NCBI GenBank assembly: GCA_029565675.1
Contig: JAKQNP010000051.1
Location: forward strand, 124,001 to 188,000
Reading direction: 5' to 3'
DNA from: a bacterium
GTDB lineage: Bacteria; Zhuqueibacterota; Zhuqueibacteria; Residuimicrobiales; Oceaniaggregativiventaceae
Length of the DNA stretch: 64,000 nt
Below the pieces are notes generated by a model. That model was not told the DNA's origin. It did no database searches and saw only the letters and a program-made list of their open reading frames with translations. Shown here in pieces: positions 1-9,664 of the stretch; positions within the stretch are counted from its first letter, which is position 1; every line of letters starts with the position of its first letter. The translations under genes were made by a program, and so were the position numbers.

Positions 1-1812
1 TGTGTTGGCATGGGTTTCACGGCCGGCGCGGATGCCGTCGACGATGACCCGCAAATCGTTTTGCAGCAGCACAATATCGGCGGTTTCGCGGGCGACGTCG
101 GCGGCCGACTGCACCACCATGGAGACATGTGCGGCTTTGAGCGCTGGCGCATCGTTGATGCCTTCGCCGAGAAATCCAACCGTAAACTGCTGTTTGAGCA
201 GTTCAATCAGCTGCAGTTTTTGTTCCGGCGTGGTGCGCGCAAAAACCCGCACCTGACCGGCGCGTTTGTGCTGTTCCTGAACCGGCAAGGCCAGAAATGC
301 CGAGGCTTCCATAACCTCGTTGCCCTTGCTGACCAAACCGGCTTCGCGGCCGACCGCCTCCGCCACCATAAGCGCATCACCGGTGATGATCGTGATCGCC
401 ACGTTCAGGCGTTTGGCTGCTGCAATAGTCTCTGCCGTGGTTTCTTTGAGCCGGTCGACAAACGAGACCAGGCCGGCAAATCGAGCGCCACTGCCGTCGT
501 CATAGCTGACTCCCAACACCCTATGACCACGGCGCTCTTCTTGTATTAACCAGTCTTTGATTTGATCGCGCTTGACCATCCCCTGGGAGAGAAAATATTC
601 CGGACTGCCTCGGCGAATGTGCAGCTCTGAGCCGTCTTCGCGGCGCACCCGGGCGCCGTTGCTGCGCAGCGCCGGATCGAACGCCTCTTCTTCGAGGACC
701 ACGAAGCGGTCCACTTCAGCGCGCTGTTCAGCCGACAGCGCCTCGTCGGCGGCGCGGTCGAACGGTTCCGGATTGTGCTGCCGCAGATCGTGAGCGGTTA
801 ACCGCGCCAGGACCAGCGGGTGGTATTGTCCTCCCTCTATGAGAAAAGCGTTCTGATAGAACAACCGGTTCTCGGTTATCGTGCCGGTTTTGTCGGTGCA
901 CAAGAGATTGACCGAGCCGAGATCCTGGACCGAAGACAGTCGCTTCACGATAACGTCTTGGCGGGCGAACTGCAATGCCCCACGGGAAAGGGAGAAGGTC
1001 AACACAAGAGGCAGCGCTTCCGGAATCACCGACACCGCCAGCGCGATGGCGAAAATCAGCAAGTGGGGGATGTCGGTATCCAGTCCATCGATCAGCAAAT
1101 TGGCCAGCACCATGAACAAAAGAGTGATGAGAGTGGTGCGCAGGATGAAATTGCTGATGCGATCGATGCCTTTGACCAGCTCGCTCTCGGCTTGCACGCC
1201 GGATGCGGTGGCGGCGATCGCGGCCAGGCGGGTTTTGGTGCCGGTGGCGATAACCTCAGCCAGCGCAGTGCCGTGAACAATGACGACACCCTGCAGCAAC
1301 CGGTGCTCATCGCCTGCCTTATTCAGGCTTTCGGATGCCTGTTTGGCCACCGGTATGCTCTCGCCGGTGAAGGTTGTTTCATCGACCAGCAAGTCGCGCG
1401 CCTGTATGACCACTGCGTCGGCCGGCACAATGTCACCCGGTTTGAGCTTGATGATGTCGCCGGGCACGATGTCGCTGGTGGAAATCTCCTGATCTTTGCC
1501 GTCGCGCCGCACTGCAATTGTGTTTACCAGATACGATTTGAGCTTGTCCGCTGCAGCATTGGACTTGTATTCCTGATAGACATTCAGTCCGGTGCCAAGA
1601 AAGACGAAAAACAGGATAAACCAGCCGTCGATCGGTTCGCCCAGGGCAAAGGTTACCGCTGCGGCGCCGATCAACAGCAGGTTAAAGATGCCGCGGAATT
1701 GGCGAAAAATCAACCTGAACAGGCGAAAACGGGCTTCAGGCAAGGCATTTGGACCGTAATGCGACAGCCTTTTTGCCGCTTCGATCGATGTCAGTCCAAC
1801 CCATTTGTCCAT
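1..1812 (-). CDS. Cation-transporting P-type ATPase (P3/MgtA-like), partial at window edge
   Basis: Integral membrane ATPase that pumps cations; 604 N-terminal residues are visible and the gene runs off the left edge, so the last membrane helices are missing. Seen in order: N-terminal actuator region with TGES near residues 149-152, a membrane PEAL segment near 264, the phosphorylation motif DKTGT at 307-311, and the hinge motif near 549. The hinge reads GEGIND instead of the usual GDGxND. The residues before DKTGT (KRLSSVQDLGSVNLLC) resemble the Mg2+/H+ pump group, but substrate cannot be read from sequence. ATG start at 1812. It lies 11 bases after the ThyA-family gene on the same strand, so the two are probably cotranscribed. 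Confidence 0.9.
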   Translation of the reverse strand, partial: MDKWVGLTSIEAAKRLSHYGPNALPEARFRLFRLIFRQFRGIFNLLLIGAAAVTFALGEPIDGWFILFFVFLGTGLNVYQEYKSNAAADKLKSYLVNTIAVRRDGKDQEISTSDIVPGDIIKLKPGDIVPADAVVIQARDLLVDETTFTGESIPVAKQASESLNKAGDEHRLLQGVVIVHGTALAEVIATGTKTRLAAIAATASGVQAESELVKGIDRISNFILRTTLITLLFMVLANLLIDGLDTDIPHLLIFAIALAVSVIPEALPLVLTFSLSRGALQFARQDVIVKRLSSVQDLGSVNLLCTDKTGTITENRLFYQNAFLIEGGQYHPLVLARLTAHDLRQHNPEPFDRAADEALSAEQRAEVDRFVVLEEEAFDPALRSNGARVRREDGSELHIRRGSPEYFLSQGMVKRDQIKDWLIQEERRGHRVLGVSYDDGSGARFAGLVSFVDRLKETTAETIAAAKRLNVAITIITGDALMVAEAVGREAGLVSKGNEVMEASAFLALPVQEQHKRAGQVRVFARTTPEQKLQLIELLKQQFTVGFLGEGINDAPALKAAHVSMVVQSAADVARETADIVLLQNDLRVIVDGIRAGRETHANT

Positions 1813-1823
1813 ATTCTAACCTT

Positions 1824-2675
1824 TCACCTTCCCATACTTTTGGCTTTATCCAGAATCGCGGGGATTGCCTCCTGCATGATCTCTTGCACATCGCGATAAT
1901 TCCAGGTGCGCTCGCTGAATGTGCGGGTCTCGAGTCCGTGCAGGAACCGTTTTTCGAATTCGCGGAAATAGGCGCCATACAGGTGATAGCTGTCGGCGAT
2001 GTGCACATAGCGGCCCAGGTGCACGGTTTTGCCGGCAAGTGTGCTGACGCGATCGGCAAGCCGCTTTGCCAGCTGGATCAGTGCGAACATGTTCATGAAA
2101 GCCGCCTTATAGGCGTCATTGGAACGAAAGCGAACATTGGTGTGCAAAATCCAATCGCCCCTGTCGTCCGGCAGGATGCGACACCAAAAGCTCTGCAGAC
2201 AGGCCGGGTCGTAGCAAAAATTGTCTTCCCACACCTGCCAGGTGATCGCCTGAGCCCTGCGGGTGTGCGGCGTTTTGGCCAGCCGCTGAGCCATAAGCTC
2301 GATTTGGTCAAAGGGTTTTTCCAGACTCGGCACCGCATAGCCGAACAGGCGCTGATGGTAGGTGTATTCCCAACGCGTATCTTCTTTTTCAGCGGCGCTG
2401 TCGCGCACGCAGTGATCTTTTATGCCATCCAGCACTTCCATTGTGTATTCCTGCAGATCCTCGAGTCCACCCGGGAAATCCTTGTGGATCATCGGCTCGG
2501 CCAGCGGATCGCGAATTTCGATGATCATGGTGGCATCTTTGCTGGGCGGGTCTTCGGGTTTATCGTATTCAGTGCGGATGGCGCAGCCCTGTTCGTGCAG
2601 ACTGATCAGCGATTTCTCCCACGCTTCCGCCAATCCGGCGCCGCTGACCGTGAGAACCGGAATATGATCTTGCAT
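1824..2675 (-). CDS. Thymidylate synthase family protein (ThyA-type, divergent)
   Basis: 283 aa. Folate-dependent thymidylate synthases methylate dUMP to dTMP; related enzymes hydroxymethylate dCMP. Seen: YTYHQRL (family pattern YxYxxRL), TRRAQAITW matching the phosphate-binding arginine pair, a candidate nucleophile cysteine in DPACLQS, RFRSNDAY matching the RSxD segment, and HIADSYHLYG matching the nucleotide-binding HxxDxH/HIY region. The PACLQ context is closer to archaeal-type enzymes than to E. coli ThyA. Start ATG has a strong ribosome site (GGAGGGG). It is placed between a UroD-like gene and the P-type ATPase, which gives no clue to function. Whether the substrate is dUMP or a modified pyrimidine is not clear. 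Confidence 0.78.
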   Translation of the reverse strand: MQDHIPVLTVSGAGLAEAWEKSLISLHEQGCAIRTEYDKPEDPPSKDATMIIEIRDPLAEPMIHKDFPGGLEDLQEYTMEVLDGIKDHCVRDSAAEKEDTRWEYTYHQRLFGYAVPSLEKPFDQIELMAQRLAKTPHTRRAQAITWQVWEDNFCYDPACLQSFWCRILPDDRGDWILHTNVRFRSNDAYKAAFMNMFALIQLAKRLADRVSTLAGKTVHLGRYVHIADSYHLYGAYFREFEKRFLHGLETRTFSERTWNYRDVQEIMQEAIPAILDKAKSMGR

Positions 2676-2739
2676 AACCCCTCCTGTTTTGCAGTGCTAA
2701 AAAATTCGCGGCCGGCATGTGGCGGCCGGCGGAAATCGA

Positions 2740-3783
2740 TCAGATAAAACGCCGACGATGGTGGCTCCCATACTCGAGTGTCTCTTGCAAAAAGGCATGG
2801 ATGTTTTCCAATGGCGTACCGGGCAAAATGCCGTTGCCGGCGGCCATGCACATGCCGCCATCCGGACGGTCAAAGGTGTCGATCAAGCGGCGCACTTCCT
2901 CGCGGACCGCCTTTGGATCGCTGTACGGCAGGGTCTGTTGCACATCAAAGCCGACCAGGAACGTCAACTGGCCGCTGAATTCCCGCGCAGTGGCAGCGGC
3001 GTCCATGGTGTTCTTTTGCACCGGATGAAAAACCTGAACCCCGGCTTCGATCAAATGCGGCAGCAGGGCAAAGTTGTCACCGCACGAGTGCAGCCACCAG
3101 TGCAGATCGCATTCGCGGATCACTTTGCCGAGTTGCCTGTAATAGGGTTTGATGAACTCGACAAAGGTTTCAGGCCGCATCATGGGCTGGCGTTGATTGC
3201 CGAGGTCGTCGCTGGTGAAAAAGGCATCTGGTTTGAACAAACGCGCCGCCTGACGGATAAAACGGCTGTAATAATCGCACAACGCTTGATGCAACCGGTG
3301 TACCTGCTGAGGGTGGAGATAATAGTCGACCATCAAGTTTTCCATGCCGCGCAGCTGCCATGGCCGTTCGAAAAAGAGCCGCCACCACGCAAACAGCACA
3401 TAGCGGTCTTTAGCGCGGTATTGCCGGCACTGGCGCTCCAGTTCGGGAAACCTGGGGTCGTTTTCCGGTTCGGGCAGTTTGGCGATGAATTCATCGAGTT
3501 TGCTCCAGTCGTCGATAATCGCCCGGCTGTCCATCGCTCCGCTTTCTCCTGGTAAAGGCCAGGAGAGCTGCATCGCTTTATAATCGAATGGTTCCATCCA
3601 CAGAAAAGCAGCGTCTTCGGGGTAGATGTCGAATTCAGCCAAACGGCTGCCAATCGCTTCGGGAAATCCCTGGCCCCATAATTTGCCGAGGACAATCGGT
3701 ATGCGCTCAGGCGACCGGCGTTCGACTGCGCGAATGACCTGTTCGCGATTGAGAGGGGGGAAGATGGGGAGATTTTTCTGCAT
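2740..3783 (-). CDS. Uroporphyrinogen decarboxylase-like protein with HxC...C zinc-site pattern (methyltransferase candidate)
   Basis: 347 aa TIM-barrel protein of the URO-D/MtaA superfamily. It shows LHSCGD (H232, C234) and a later cysteine in GGMCMAAGNG (about C312). This H-x-C...C spacing matches the zinc ligands known from corrinoid-linked methyltransferases such as MtaA. That makes a methyl transfer role more likely than haem synthesis. ATG at 3783 is chosen because AAGGA precedes it by five bases; an in-frame TTG 15 bases upstream has no such site. It follows the GH78 rhamnosidase gene in the same direction, which suggests use of a methylated or rhamnose-containing compound, but this is inference. 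Canonical HemE is less likely. Confidence 0.82.
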   Translation of the reverse strand: MQKNLPIFPPLNREQVIRAVERRSPERIPIVLGKLWGQGFPEAIGSRLAEFDIYPEDAAFLWMEPFDYKAMQLSWPLPGESGAMDSRAIIDDWSKLDEFIAKLPEPENDPRFPELERQCRQYRAKDRYVLFAWWRLFFERPWQLRGMENLMVDYYLHPQQVHRLHQALCDYYSRFIRQAARLFKPDAFFTSDDLGNQRQPMMRPETFVEFIKPYYRQLGKVIRECDLHWWLHSCGDNFALLPHLIEAGVQVFHPVQKNTMDAAATAREFSGQLTFLVGFDVQQTLPYSDPKAVREEVRRLIDTFDRPDGGMCMAAGNGILPGTPLENIHAFLQETLEYGSHHRRRFI

Positions 3784-3870
3784 GGCAATCCTTGTCAATA
3801 GAGTCAGTGTCAGAGATAGATACGCACCGCGGTGATGAAGAGAAAAGGTTCTTCGGATTTAACGCAATCT

Positions 3871-5529
3871 TTAAGATAGATCTGTTTTCCCGTTCATTTT
3901 CATCCTGATTTCGGTCGGCGCGTCGATGAACGAGTGAATTTGACCGTCGCGGTCGCGTTCGTGTTCGACCGCGATCGGGCCAAAGGGGGTCGGATAGCTT
4001 CCCCGTGCCCATTCGAGATCGCCGAGGTGCGGAACGATCGCCGCAGCGGCAAAGCCGGGTTCGAGAGGCTGGATCCCGAGCACGTTTGCACTCAGCCAGG
4101 CGGTCGGTCCGGATGCCCAGGCGTGACACAGGCTGTGGCGCAGCCCGGTGTAACAATGGTCGCCGTAGGTGCGGTGGATGTCGATGCGCTCCGGCGGCAC
4201 CAGCTCGTCGATGCGGCCGGCGTTCTCTGTCCAGGCCAGGTCGAAATCCTCCCAGAAGGCGGTGGCGCCGAGGTCGAGCATGGCTCCCCAATAGGTGCGG
4301 ATCAGATCGAGACAACCCTGGAAATCGTCTGCCTTGGCGCGCGCCTGCAGGATATAATGGCCAAAGTAGGTCGAAATGCCGCTGTACGGATCGCGGCTGA
4401 GGACAACGGTATTGGTTTCGCAGGCATCGCTTAGACCGGCAAGCACTCGCAGGGCGGCGATTTGCTTGCTGGTGCCGGAATCGGGCTGATGCGGCCTGAT
4501 CCGTTCGGCAGTCTTGCGCGCCAGTTGGGCGGTCGGATCGAGGCCGAGAATTTCGCACAAGCTTGCACCGCACTGCAGCGCCCAATAGAGCAACGCCTGC
4601 AGGCCGGCGTGGATCAGATGCGGATCACGCGCCGTCGGCCAGTCCAGCAGCCGGGTACCTGGCAGATTTTCCCGGCCGTGGTCGTCAATGTACTGCGGCA
4701 GCAATTCGAGCAGTTCCTTGAGAAACGGCATTTGTTGTTCGAGATAGGCGCGGTTGCCGTGATGGAGATACCAGTCGTTCTGTATAAGAATCCACTGCAG
4801 CGTATAGGAACAGAGGTTGTTCATCATCTCGGGCAGCCTGGTCTCATCGCGCACCAGGTCCAGGCTTTGTTCCACAATCTCGCATCTGCCAAAGACCGCC
4901 GATATGACAGCAGCAGCCGGGTGCATGTCGCCCACCCAGGCCAGACGGTCGCGTTTGATGCCGTCCCATAAAACGTTCTGCATGTTGAGGTGCACGGTAT
5001 GAGCACCGGTCAGCCAGATGCGGTTGATGCGTTCGTCGCTGCAGACAAACGCACCCTGGTAATCAAGCGGCCGCATCAGAGAGACGGCGCACAATTCGAC
5101 AATTTCGACAAAACTGTTCGGCTCGGCCAGGTCGATGCGGACAAAACGAAAACCTGTCTGACCGTATTCTGCGAGACCCAACCACGGCAAGCTGACGATC
5201 TGGTCGTGCACGCTGTGGTCGTTGTCGGGTTCGGCCATGGCTTCGCTGGCGCTTTCGCCGAATCGCAGGCGGATGCGAACCGGTTTGTGGTCTGTGGTGT
5301 CACCGCAGATGATCTGCATGCCGCCGTGCAATTCACAGCCGAAATCGATCAGCAAGCTTGCCGCATCTCTGTCCTGACGGCATAAACGGCAGCCGGGACG
5401 ATGGCGTATGCTCGGTTGTCCGGTGCCCGGTGCCAGCAAAAACTCTTCGCCCTGCACGGTGCCAGACGTTTTCCACAGAATGCGGACCGGATTGATAAAC
5501 GAACGGATGCGCGGGTCATCGATGATCAC
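3871..5529 (-). CDS. Alpha-L-rhamnosidase-like glycoside hydrolase (GH78)
   Basis: About 552 aa. GH78 enzymes release terminal alpha-L-rhamnose from glycans or glycosides. The diagnostic segment DGIKRDRLAWVGDMH is present near residue 205, carrying the acidic residues that activate water in the (alpha/alpha)6 barrel. A second conserved acidic segment is seen around TAFWEDFDLAWTE. No signal peptide is visible, so it is probably cytoplasmic and acts on imported oligosaccharides. It is shorter than many GH78 proteins, which carry more N-terminal beta-domains. The GTG at 5529 is preferred because GGAGG lies five bases before it; the gene then overlaps the end of the upstream isomerase-like gene by 14 bases, suggesting coupled translation. 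Confidence 0.88.
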   Translation of the reverse strand: MIIDDPRIRSFINPVRILWKTSGTVQGEEFLLAPGTGQPSIRHRPGCRLCRQDRDAASLLIDFGCELHGGMQIICGDTTDHKPVRIRLRFGESASEAMAEPDNDHSVHDQIVSLPWLGLAEYGQTGFRFVRIDLAEPNSFVEIVELCAVSLMRPLDYQGAFVCSDERINRIWLTGAHTVHLNMQNVLWDGIKRDRLAWVGDMHPAAAVISAVFGRCEIVEQSLDLVRDETRLPEMMNNLCSYTLQWILIQNDWYLHHGNRAYLEQQMPFLKELLELLPQYIDDHGRENLPGTRLLDWPTARDPHLIHAGLQALLYWALQCGASLCEILGLDPTAQLARKTAERIRPHQPDSGTSKQIAALRVLAGLSDACETNTVVLSRDPYSGISTYFGHYILQARAKADDFQGCLDLIRTYWGAMLDLGATAFWEDFDLAWTENAGRIDELVPPERIDIHRTYGDHCYTGLRHSLCHAWASGPTAWLSANVLGIQPLEPGFAAAAIVPHLGDLEWARGSYPTPFGPIAVEHERDRDGQIHSFIDAPTEIRMKMNGKTDLS

Positions 5530-6310
5530 CGGCACCTCCGAATTCGGTCAGCCAGGCACTCAAAGTCTGCGCGTCGCGCAAAAATTGTTTGGGGTCATCG
5601 TCGGCAACGAACTCGAGCAGAACCGGCAGAATTCTGTTCGCCTGCGCGGCGACTGCAAGGTAATGCCGCCATTCGCTTTCCCCGTTTTGCAAGGCCAGAC
5701 GGATAATCTGGTCACCTTGTTTTTTCCAGGTATAGGCATGGATCGCCGCCAGGTGAGGGAGAACTGCCTGCAAACCGTTGCTGCAGGAATCGAAAGACCG
5801 TCCAACGGGCGGCTGCCAGTAGGAGCGCATATTGGGACGGTCGATGCGGTTGAGAAGATCGAGTGCCGAAGTGCTGGTGTCGGTCAGAGTGTCACTGTGG
5901 TATTCGAAGGCGATGTCAACACCGGATGATGCGGCAAGGTCGGCGATGCGCCGGGAATCGTCGACAATTTCCTGCCGCTCTGCGCCTGAAGCTTTTGCCG
6001 AGCCCAGGTTGCCGGCCCAGACACGGATCAAGGGTGCGCCGAGAGCAAGAGCGGTGTCGAGGACGTCGGAAAAGGGGAGCCCTGCTCCTTCGCTGATGCC
6101 GACGCGATAATATGAGCCGTAGGCGCAGATCTGCAGTCCGGTATCCGCGGTGAGCCGCGCTGTGCGCCGGGCAACAGCGAGGTTGCCGTGCGGCACATGC
6201 ACATCGCCACCCCATTCGATCGCCTTGAGGCCGGAACGGCCGAGCAGGTCGATGATTTGTTCGGGTGAAAGCTGACGAAAGGTGACCGAGACGAGGCCGC
6301 CGATGAACAT
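5516..6310 (-). CDS. Sugar phosphate isomerase/epimerase family TIM-barrel protein
   Basis: 264 aa, xylose-isomerase-like/AP-endonuclease-2 fold. These enzymes isomerise or epimerise sugars or inositols using a divalent metal. Visible features are the N-terminal SVTFRQLSPEQIIDLLGRSG strand-helix unit, IEWGGDVHVP, the metal-ligand type segments IRVWAGN, IAFEYHSDT and LPVLLEFVADD, and no signal peptide. ATG at 6310 has AAAGGA upstream. It is the first gene of a group followed by the rhamnosidase and UroD-like genes, consistent with intracellular handling of a released sugar. The precise substrate cannot be assigned. Confidence 0.82.
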   Translation of the reverse strand: MFIGGLVSVTFRQLSPEQIIDLLGRSGLKAIEWGGDVHVPHGNLAVARRTARLTADTGLQICAYGSYYRVGISEGAGLPFSDVLDTALALGAPLIRVWAGNLGSAKASGAERQEIVDDSRRIADLAASSGVDIAFEYHSDTLTDTSTSALDLLNRIDRPNMRSYWQPPVGRSFDSCSNGLQAVLPHLAAIHAYTWKKQGDQIIRLALQNGESEWRHYLAVAAQANRILPVLLEFVADDDPKQFLRDAQTLSAWLTEFGGAGDHR

Positions 6311-6397
6311 GGTTGATCCTTTCTATTGCAAAACGTTCTGTTAAAAATAGGATTTGCCGGCAAATAAGCAAGGAGAAAAGATGGATCCGGATTTGGA

Positions 6398-6413
6398 GTC
6401 AACCGAATCCGGG
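6398..6413 (-). repeat. 16-bp element shared with the dinB 3' flank
   Basis: On the minus strand this 16-bp sequence, CCCGGATTCGGTTGAC, is identical to 26175-26190 on the plus strand. Both copies are followed by CCGGATC after a short indel, and both lie just downstream of a stop codon (thiN here, dinB there). Here the copy also forms a seven-pair stem (CCGGATT / AATCCGG) that could help end thiN transcription, although the T-run is weak. Confidence 0.4.
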
Positions 6414-6452
6414 AACGATCTCTGGAGCAGGGGCAGTTGCATGAATGCCGGT

Positions 6453-7127
6453 TCATTCCTTGCAGATGTGCACAATCAGAGCCAAACCGCGCCGCAGGCC
6501 GACAAAGCATTCAGAGGCGCTAAAGCGGTTGCTGACGGTGCGAGTAGAGCCATGCTTGATGGTTTGATTCTCGAGCGGCCAAACGGTACCGGCGAGCGAC
6601 AAACCGGTGAGCGAGGTGCTCAGGGGAAGGATTGAAAGAGTATCGCCCACAGCACCGTCAATTTTGAGCTGCGCCGGACCGCGCAGCGCCTGGATCTGTT
6701 GGCGGCCGCTGATGATGCGCGTCGTGACGACAGCTGCCCAGGGACGGACGAGCAGCAACAAATTGGCTAGCTGTTGGTCGATACGGCCGCCGAGAGCGGC
6801 ATAGATGTCGATTTCATCGACACCGGCGTCGCTGGCAGCTTGCAGGGCGAGTTCGAGATCGGTCTGTTCCTTGTCGGACGGGTAGGTGCGGATTTCGCAA
6901 CCGTTTTGTTGACAAACGCTGAGATCCTCGGGGTCGATCGAGTCGAGGTCGCCGACCAACAGATCGGGCAACAGACCACAGGCCAGAGCGTGGCGTGCGC
7001 CACCGTCGGCGGCGATGACCCGGGTTCGACTGTCTGCCACAGGTTGCGGGGTTTCCATGTCCCACTCGCCGTTGGCAAAAATGATGGCTCTCTTTGTGGG
7101 TTGTCGGTTTCCTGTCATGTTTACCAT
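6453..7127 (-). CDS. thiN: Thiamine pyrophosphokinase
   Basis: 224 aa cytosolic enzyme that transfers pyrophosphate from ATP to thiamine. Family hallmarks are visible: AADGGARHAL, the metal-binding GDLDSID motif, DKEQTDLELAL, and GGRIDQQLANL. The C-terminal part has the expected beta-sandwich pattern ending near SNRFSASECFV, which binds thiamine. Length is typical. ATG at 7127 is used; a second in-frame ATG lies nine bases later and could also start the protein. It begins 12 bases after the stop of the YyaL-type gene, so the two are likely one transcript. No thiamine riboswitch is visible upstream. Confidence 0.93.
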   Translation of the reverse strand: MVNMTGNRQPTKRAIIFANGEWDMETPQPVADSRTRVIAADGGARHALACGLLPDLLVGDLDSIDPEDLSVCQQNGCEIRTYPSDKEQTDLELALQAASDAGVDEIDIYAALGGRIDQQLANLLLLVRPWAAVVTTRIISGRQQIQALRGPAQLKIDGAVGDTLSILPLSTSLTGLSLAGTVWPLENQTIKHGSTRTVSNRFSASECFVGLRRGLALIVHICKE

Positions 7128-7139
7128 CCATCCTGACAG

Positions 7140-9371
7140 CTATTTTGCGCGAGCGTCGAGAGCTGATGCGAGTTCAGCCGGGTCATTGGTTGGGAGTCGG
7201 CAGACGCAGTTTTCGCAAAGATACGCAGTGGCTTTGCCATCGACTCGCCGAAGGCTGTTGATGAATTCCATGTGTTCGGCAAGTGTCTTTTGTCCAGAGC
7301 CGCCGTCGGCCAACAGAATGATCTTGTTGGGAAGGAACCTTGAATGAACCTGGCGCAGCATCGCTTGGGTGTCCGGCTCGTTCGGTTTTCCGGCGATGAT
7401 GATTTGCTGCGGTTCGTCCAGACCGAAATCAATGGCGACGAGCATCTGAGGCATGGCGCCGGGCGTGTTTTGCAGACGACTGGCGAAAGTCGAGAATATT
7501 CTCGCCGCCTGCCGGCCAAGTTCCTTGTTGTCGGTCATCTGCGAGAGCCGCAGCAGGTTCAATGCCGCGACCGAGTTTCCTGATGGCTCAGCGCCATCGT
7601 AATCGTCTTTTATCCGCAGAATCAAGCCGTCGTCCGCACAGCTTGTGCTAAAGTAGCCACCGCCATTCTTGTCCCAGAACAGTTCGTCTTGTTTTTTCTG
7701 CAGGGCGATCGCCCATTTCAACCACTTGACTTCGAACGACGCTTCATAGAGGTCGATCAAACCCTGGATTAAAAACGCATAATCGTCGACAAATCCGTCA
7801 ATCGCCGGCTCCGCCTTCCGATAGCGCCGCCGCACAATGCCGCTTTTGCGGTCGTACAAGTTGTTTTCGATAAAGCTGGCTGCACATTCAGCAGCGGCAA
7901 GAAAGGAAGAAATTGGCAGCGAAGGAGGTGCAGAGGCTCGGAAAGTCGGCGCCGGTGCCGTTTCTGTGGGCAGAACCTGGGCTGCCCGGGCAAAGGCCGA
8001 GATCATCAGGCCATTCCATGCGGTCAGCGATTTGTCGTCGAGATGCGGCCGCGGCCGTTGCGCTCGGATTTCAAAGAGCTTGCCGCGCGCCTCGGCAACA
8101 AGCGCGCGCGTTTCAGCCGCTGACTTGGCGAACGCTTTTGCGGTCTCCTCGATGGTGCGGCGGACGATCAGAATATTCTTGTTGTGAAACATGTTGTGCG
8201 GGTCGCTGGATGCATTGCCGTTCGGTTCGATGCCGTAATAATGGCTGAAAATTTCTGCGGTCTGTTTGTCCAGGGATTTTGCGATTTCCAGCTGCTCCCA
8301 AACATAAAACCTGCCTTCCACCCCTTCGCTGTCCGCATCCTCGGCAGAGTAGAAATGTCCTTCATCAGCGGTCATGTCCCGCAGTACGTATTCGAGAACG
8401 TCGCGGGCTACCTGGGCGTACCATGGGTCATGCGTGATCTGGTATGCCTCCAGGTACGAACAGGCCAGTTGCGCCTGATCATAGAGCATTTTTTCAAAGT
8501 GCGGCACATGCCATTCGCTGTCCACCGAGTAACGGTGAAATCCACCGCCGAGGTGGTCGTGCATACCGCCCTCAGCCATTTTGCGCAGTGTAAACAAGGT
8601 CATATCGAGCGCGTCTTGACTGCCGGTGCGAGCGTAATACCTGAACATGAAATTCAGCACGACCGGCCGCGGAAATTTGGGCGCACTGCCGAATCCGCCG
8701 AAGCGCGGTTCATAGCTGTTTTTGAGCTGTCGATAACCGATATCGAGAAGTGTTTTCTGCGGCTGGTAATTCTGTTCGGCGCGAACTGTCGTGTATTGCT
8801 GCAGTTGTTGCGTCATCTGGCTGGCTGATCCGATTATTTTATCTCGGTCGGTTTTCCATGCTTCCGCGATGCGCAAGAGGATCGACCTGAATCCCGGCCG
8901 CCCCGATTGGTCCTCGGGAGGGTAGTAGGTGCCGCCGACAAACGGTTTGAGGTCGGGCGTCAACCATACGCTCATCGGCCATCCGCCGCCGCCGGTCGTC
9001 GCCTGCACGAAGGTCATATAAACGCGATCCACGTCGGGGCGTTCCTCGCGGTCTACTTTGACGGCCACGAAATACTCGTTCATGACCCTGGCGATCTCGT
9101 GGTTTTCAAACGATTCGCGTTCCATCACGTGACACCAATGGCAGGTCGAGTATCCCACCGACAGGAAGATCGGTTTGTTCTCCTTGCGCGCTTTTGCGAA
9201 TGCCTCTTCGCCCCACGGATACCATTCCACTGGATTGTGAGCATGCTGCAACAGGTAGGGGCTCTTTTCTCGCGCCAGCCGGTTGGTGTGTTTGACGGTG
9301 TTGGCTTGTGCCGCGGCTGGTTTCAGCAACGAAACAAAGAACCTGGCAGCACGGCCGAGTTGTTTGTGCAT
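7140..9371 (-). CDS. Thioredoxin domain-containing protein of the YyaL/SSP411 family
   Basis: 743 aa. N-terminal thioredoxin-like domain with TCHWCHVM near residue 80, followed by a long (alpha/alpha)6-type domain related to N-acylglucosamine 2-epimerases. Recognisable segments include [55 protein letters not shown] and [10 protein letters not shown]. The biochemical role of the family is not established; a redox role is suggested by the CxxC motif. The in-frame frame extends 49 codons upstream, but ATG at 9371 is preceded by AAAAGGATC and the extension lacks family similarity. It overlaps nothing and leads into thiN. Confidence 0.9.
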   Translation of the reverse strand: MHKQLGRAARFFVSLLKPAAAQANTVKHTNRLAREKSPYLLQHAHNPVEWYPWGEEAFAKARKENKPIFLSVGYSTCHWCHVMERESFENHEIARVMNEYFVAVKVDREERPDVDRVYMTFVQATTGGGGWPMSVWLTPDLKPFVGGTYYPPEDQSGRPGFRSILLRIAEAWKTDRDKIIGSASQMTQQLQQYTTVRAEQNYQPQKTLLDIGYRQLKNSYEPRFGGFGSAPKFPRPVVLNFMFRYYARTGSQDALDMTLFTLRKMAEGGMHDHLGGGFHRYSVDSEWHVPHFEKMLYDQAQLACSYLEAYQITHDPWYAQVARDVLEYVLRDMTADEGHFYSAEDADSEGVEGRFYVWEQLEIAKSLDKQTAEIFSHYYGIEPNGNASSDPHNMFHNKNILIVRRTIEETAKAFAKSAAETRALVAEARGKLFEIRAQRPRPHLDDKSLTAWNGLMISAFARAAQVLPTETAPAPTFRASAPPSLPISSFLAAAECAASFIENNLYDRKSGIVRRRYRKAEPAIDGFVDDYAFLIQGLIDLYEASFEVKWLKWAIALQKKQDELFWDKNGGGYFSTSCADDGLILRIKDDYDGAEPSGNSVAALNLLRLSQMTDNKELGRQAARIFSTFASRLQNTPGAMPQMLVAIDFGLDEPQQIIIAGKPNEPDTQAMLRQVHSRFLPNKIILLADGGSGQKTLAEHMEFINSLRRVDGKATAYLCENCVCRLPTNDPAELASALDARAK

Positions 9372-9568
9372 GTTCGATCCTTTTGCAAGACACACCTGTT
9401 GGTCGCGTCCATTACCGTTTGGTGTCATGGTTTTTGCGGTTTTATCCAAATGTCGACGATCGTTGATTCTCCTGCTGATGCTGCAACATACTCTATAACA
9501 TGACACGTTATCAATCAAATTTCAATCTTTATACAAATTTTTGCAGCTATGGACGAGAAAAAGGCGTG

Positions 9569-9605
9569 GACGGCAGCCTGACGGGGCAGGCGTCGGGCTG
9601 CCGTC
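9569..9605 (-). terminator. Intrinsic terminator of the beta-barrel candidate gene
   Basis: A perfect ten-pair stem (GACGGCAGCC / GGCTGCCGTC) lies 60 bases after the stop of the gene ending at 9665. On the minus strand it is followed within six bases by a run of five T. Confidence 0.65.
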
Positions 9606-9664
9606 GTTCATCGGTCGGTGTGGAAGAACAAAACACGGCGAGCGGTGTTGCGGCAAATCAAGTT

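Noticed and set aside
820..1899. Long plus-strand open frame of 359 codons
   Set aside because: It lies antisense to the P-type ATPase, whose minus-strand frame has clear motifs. The plus-strand protein has no recognisable pattern.
1749..3555. Plus-strand frames 1749-2747 and 2719-3555
   Set aside because: They are antisense to the ThyA-family and UroD-like genes, both supported by conserved motifs; they are mirror frames of G+C-rich codons.
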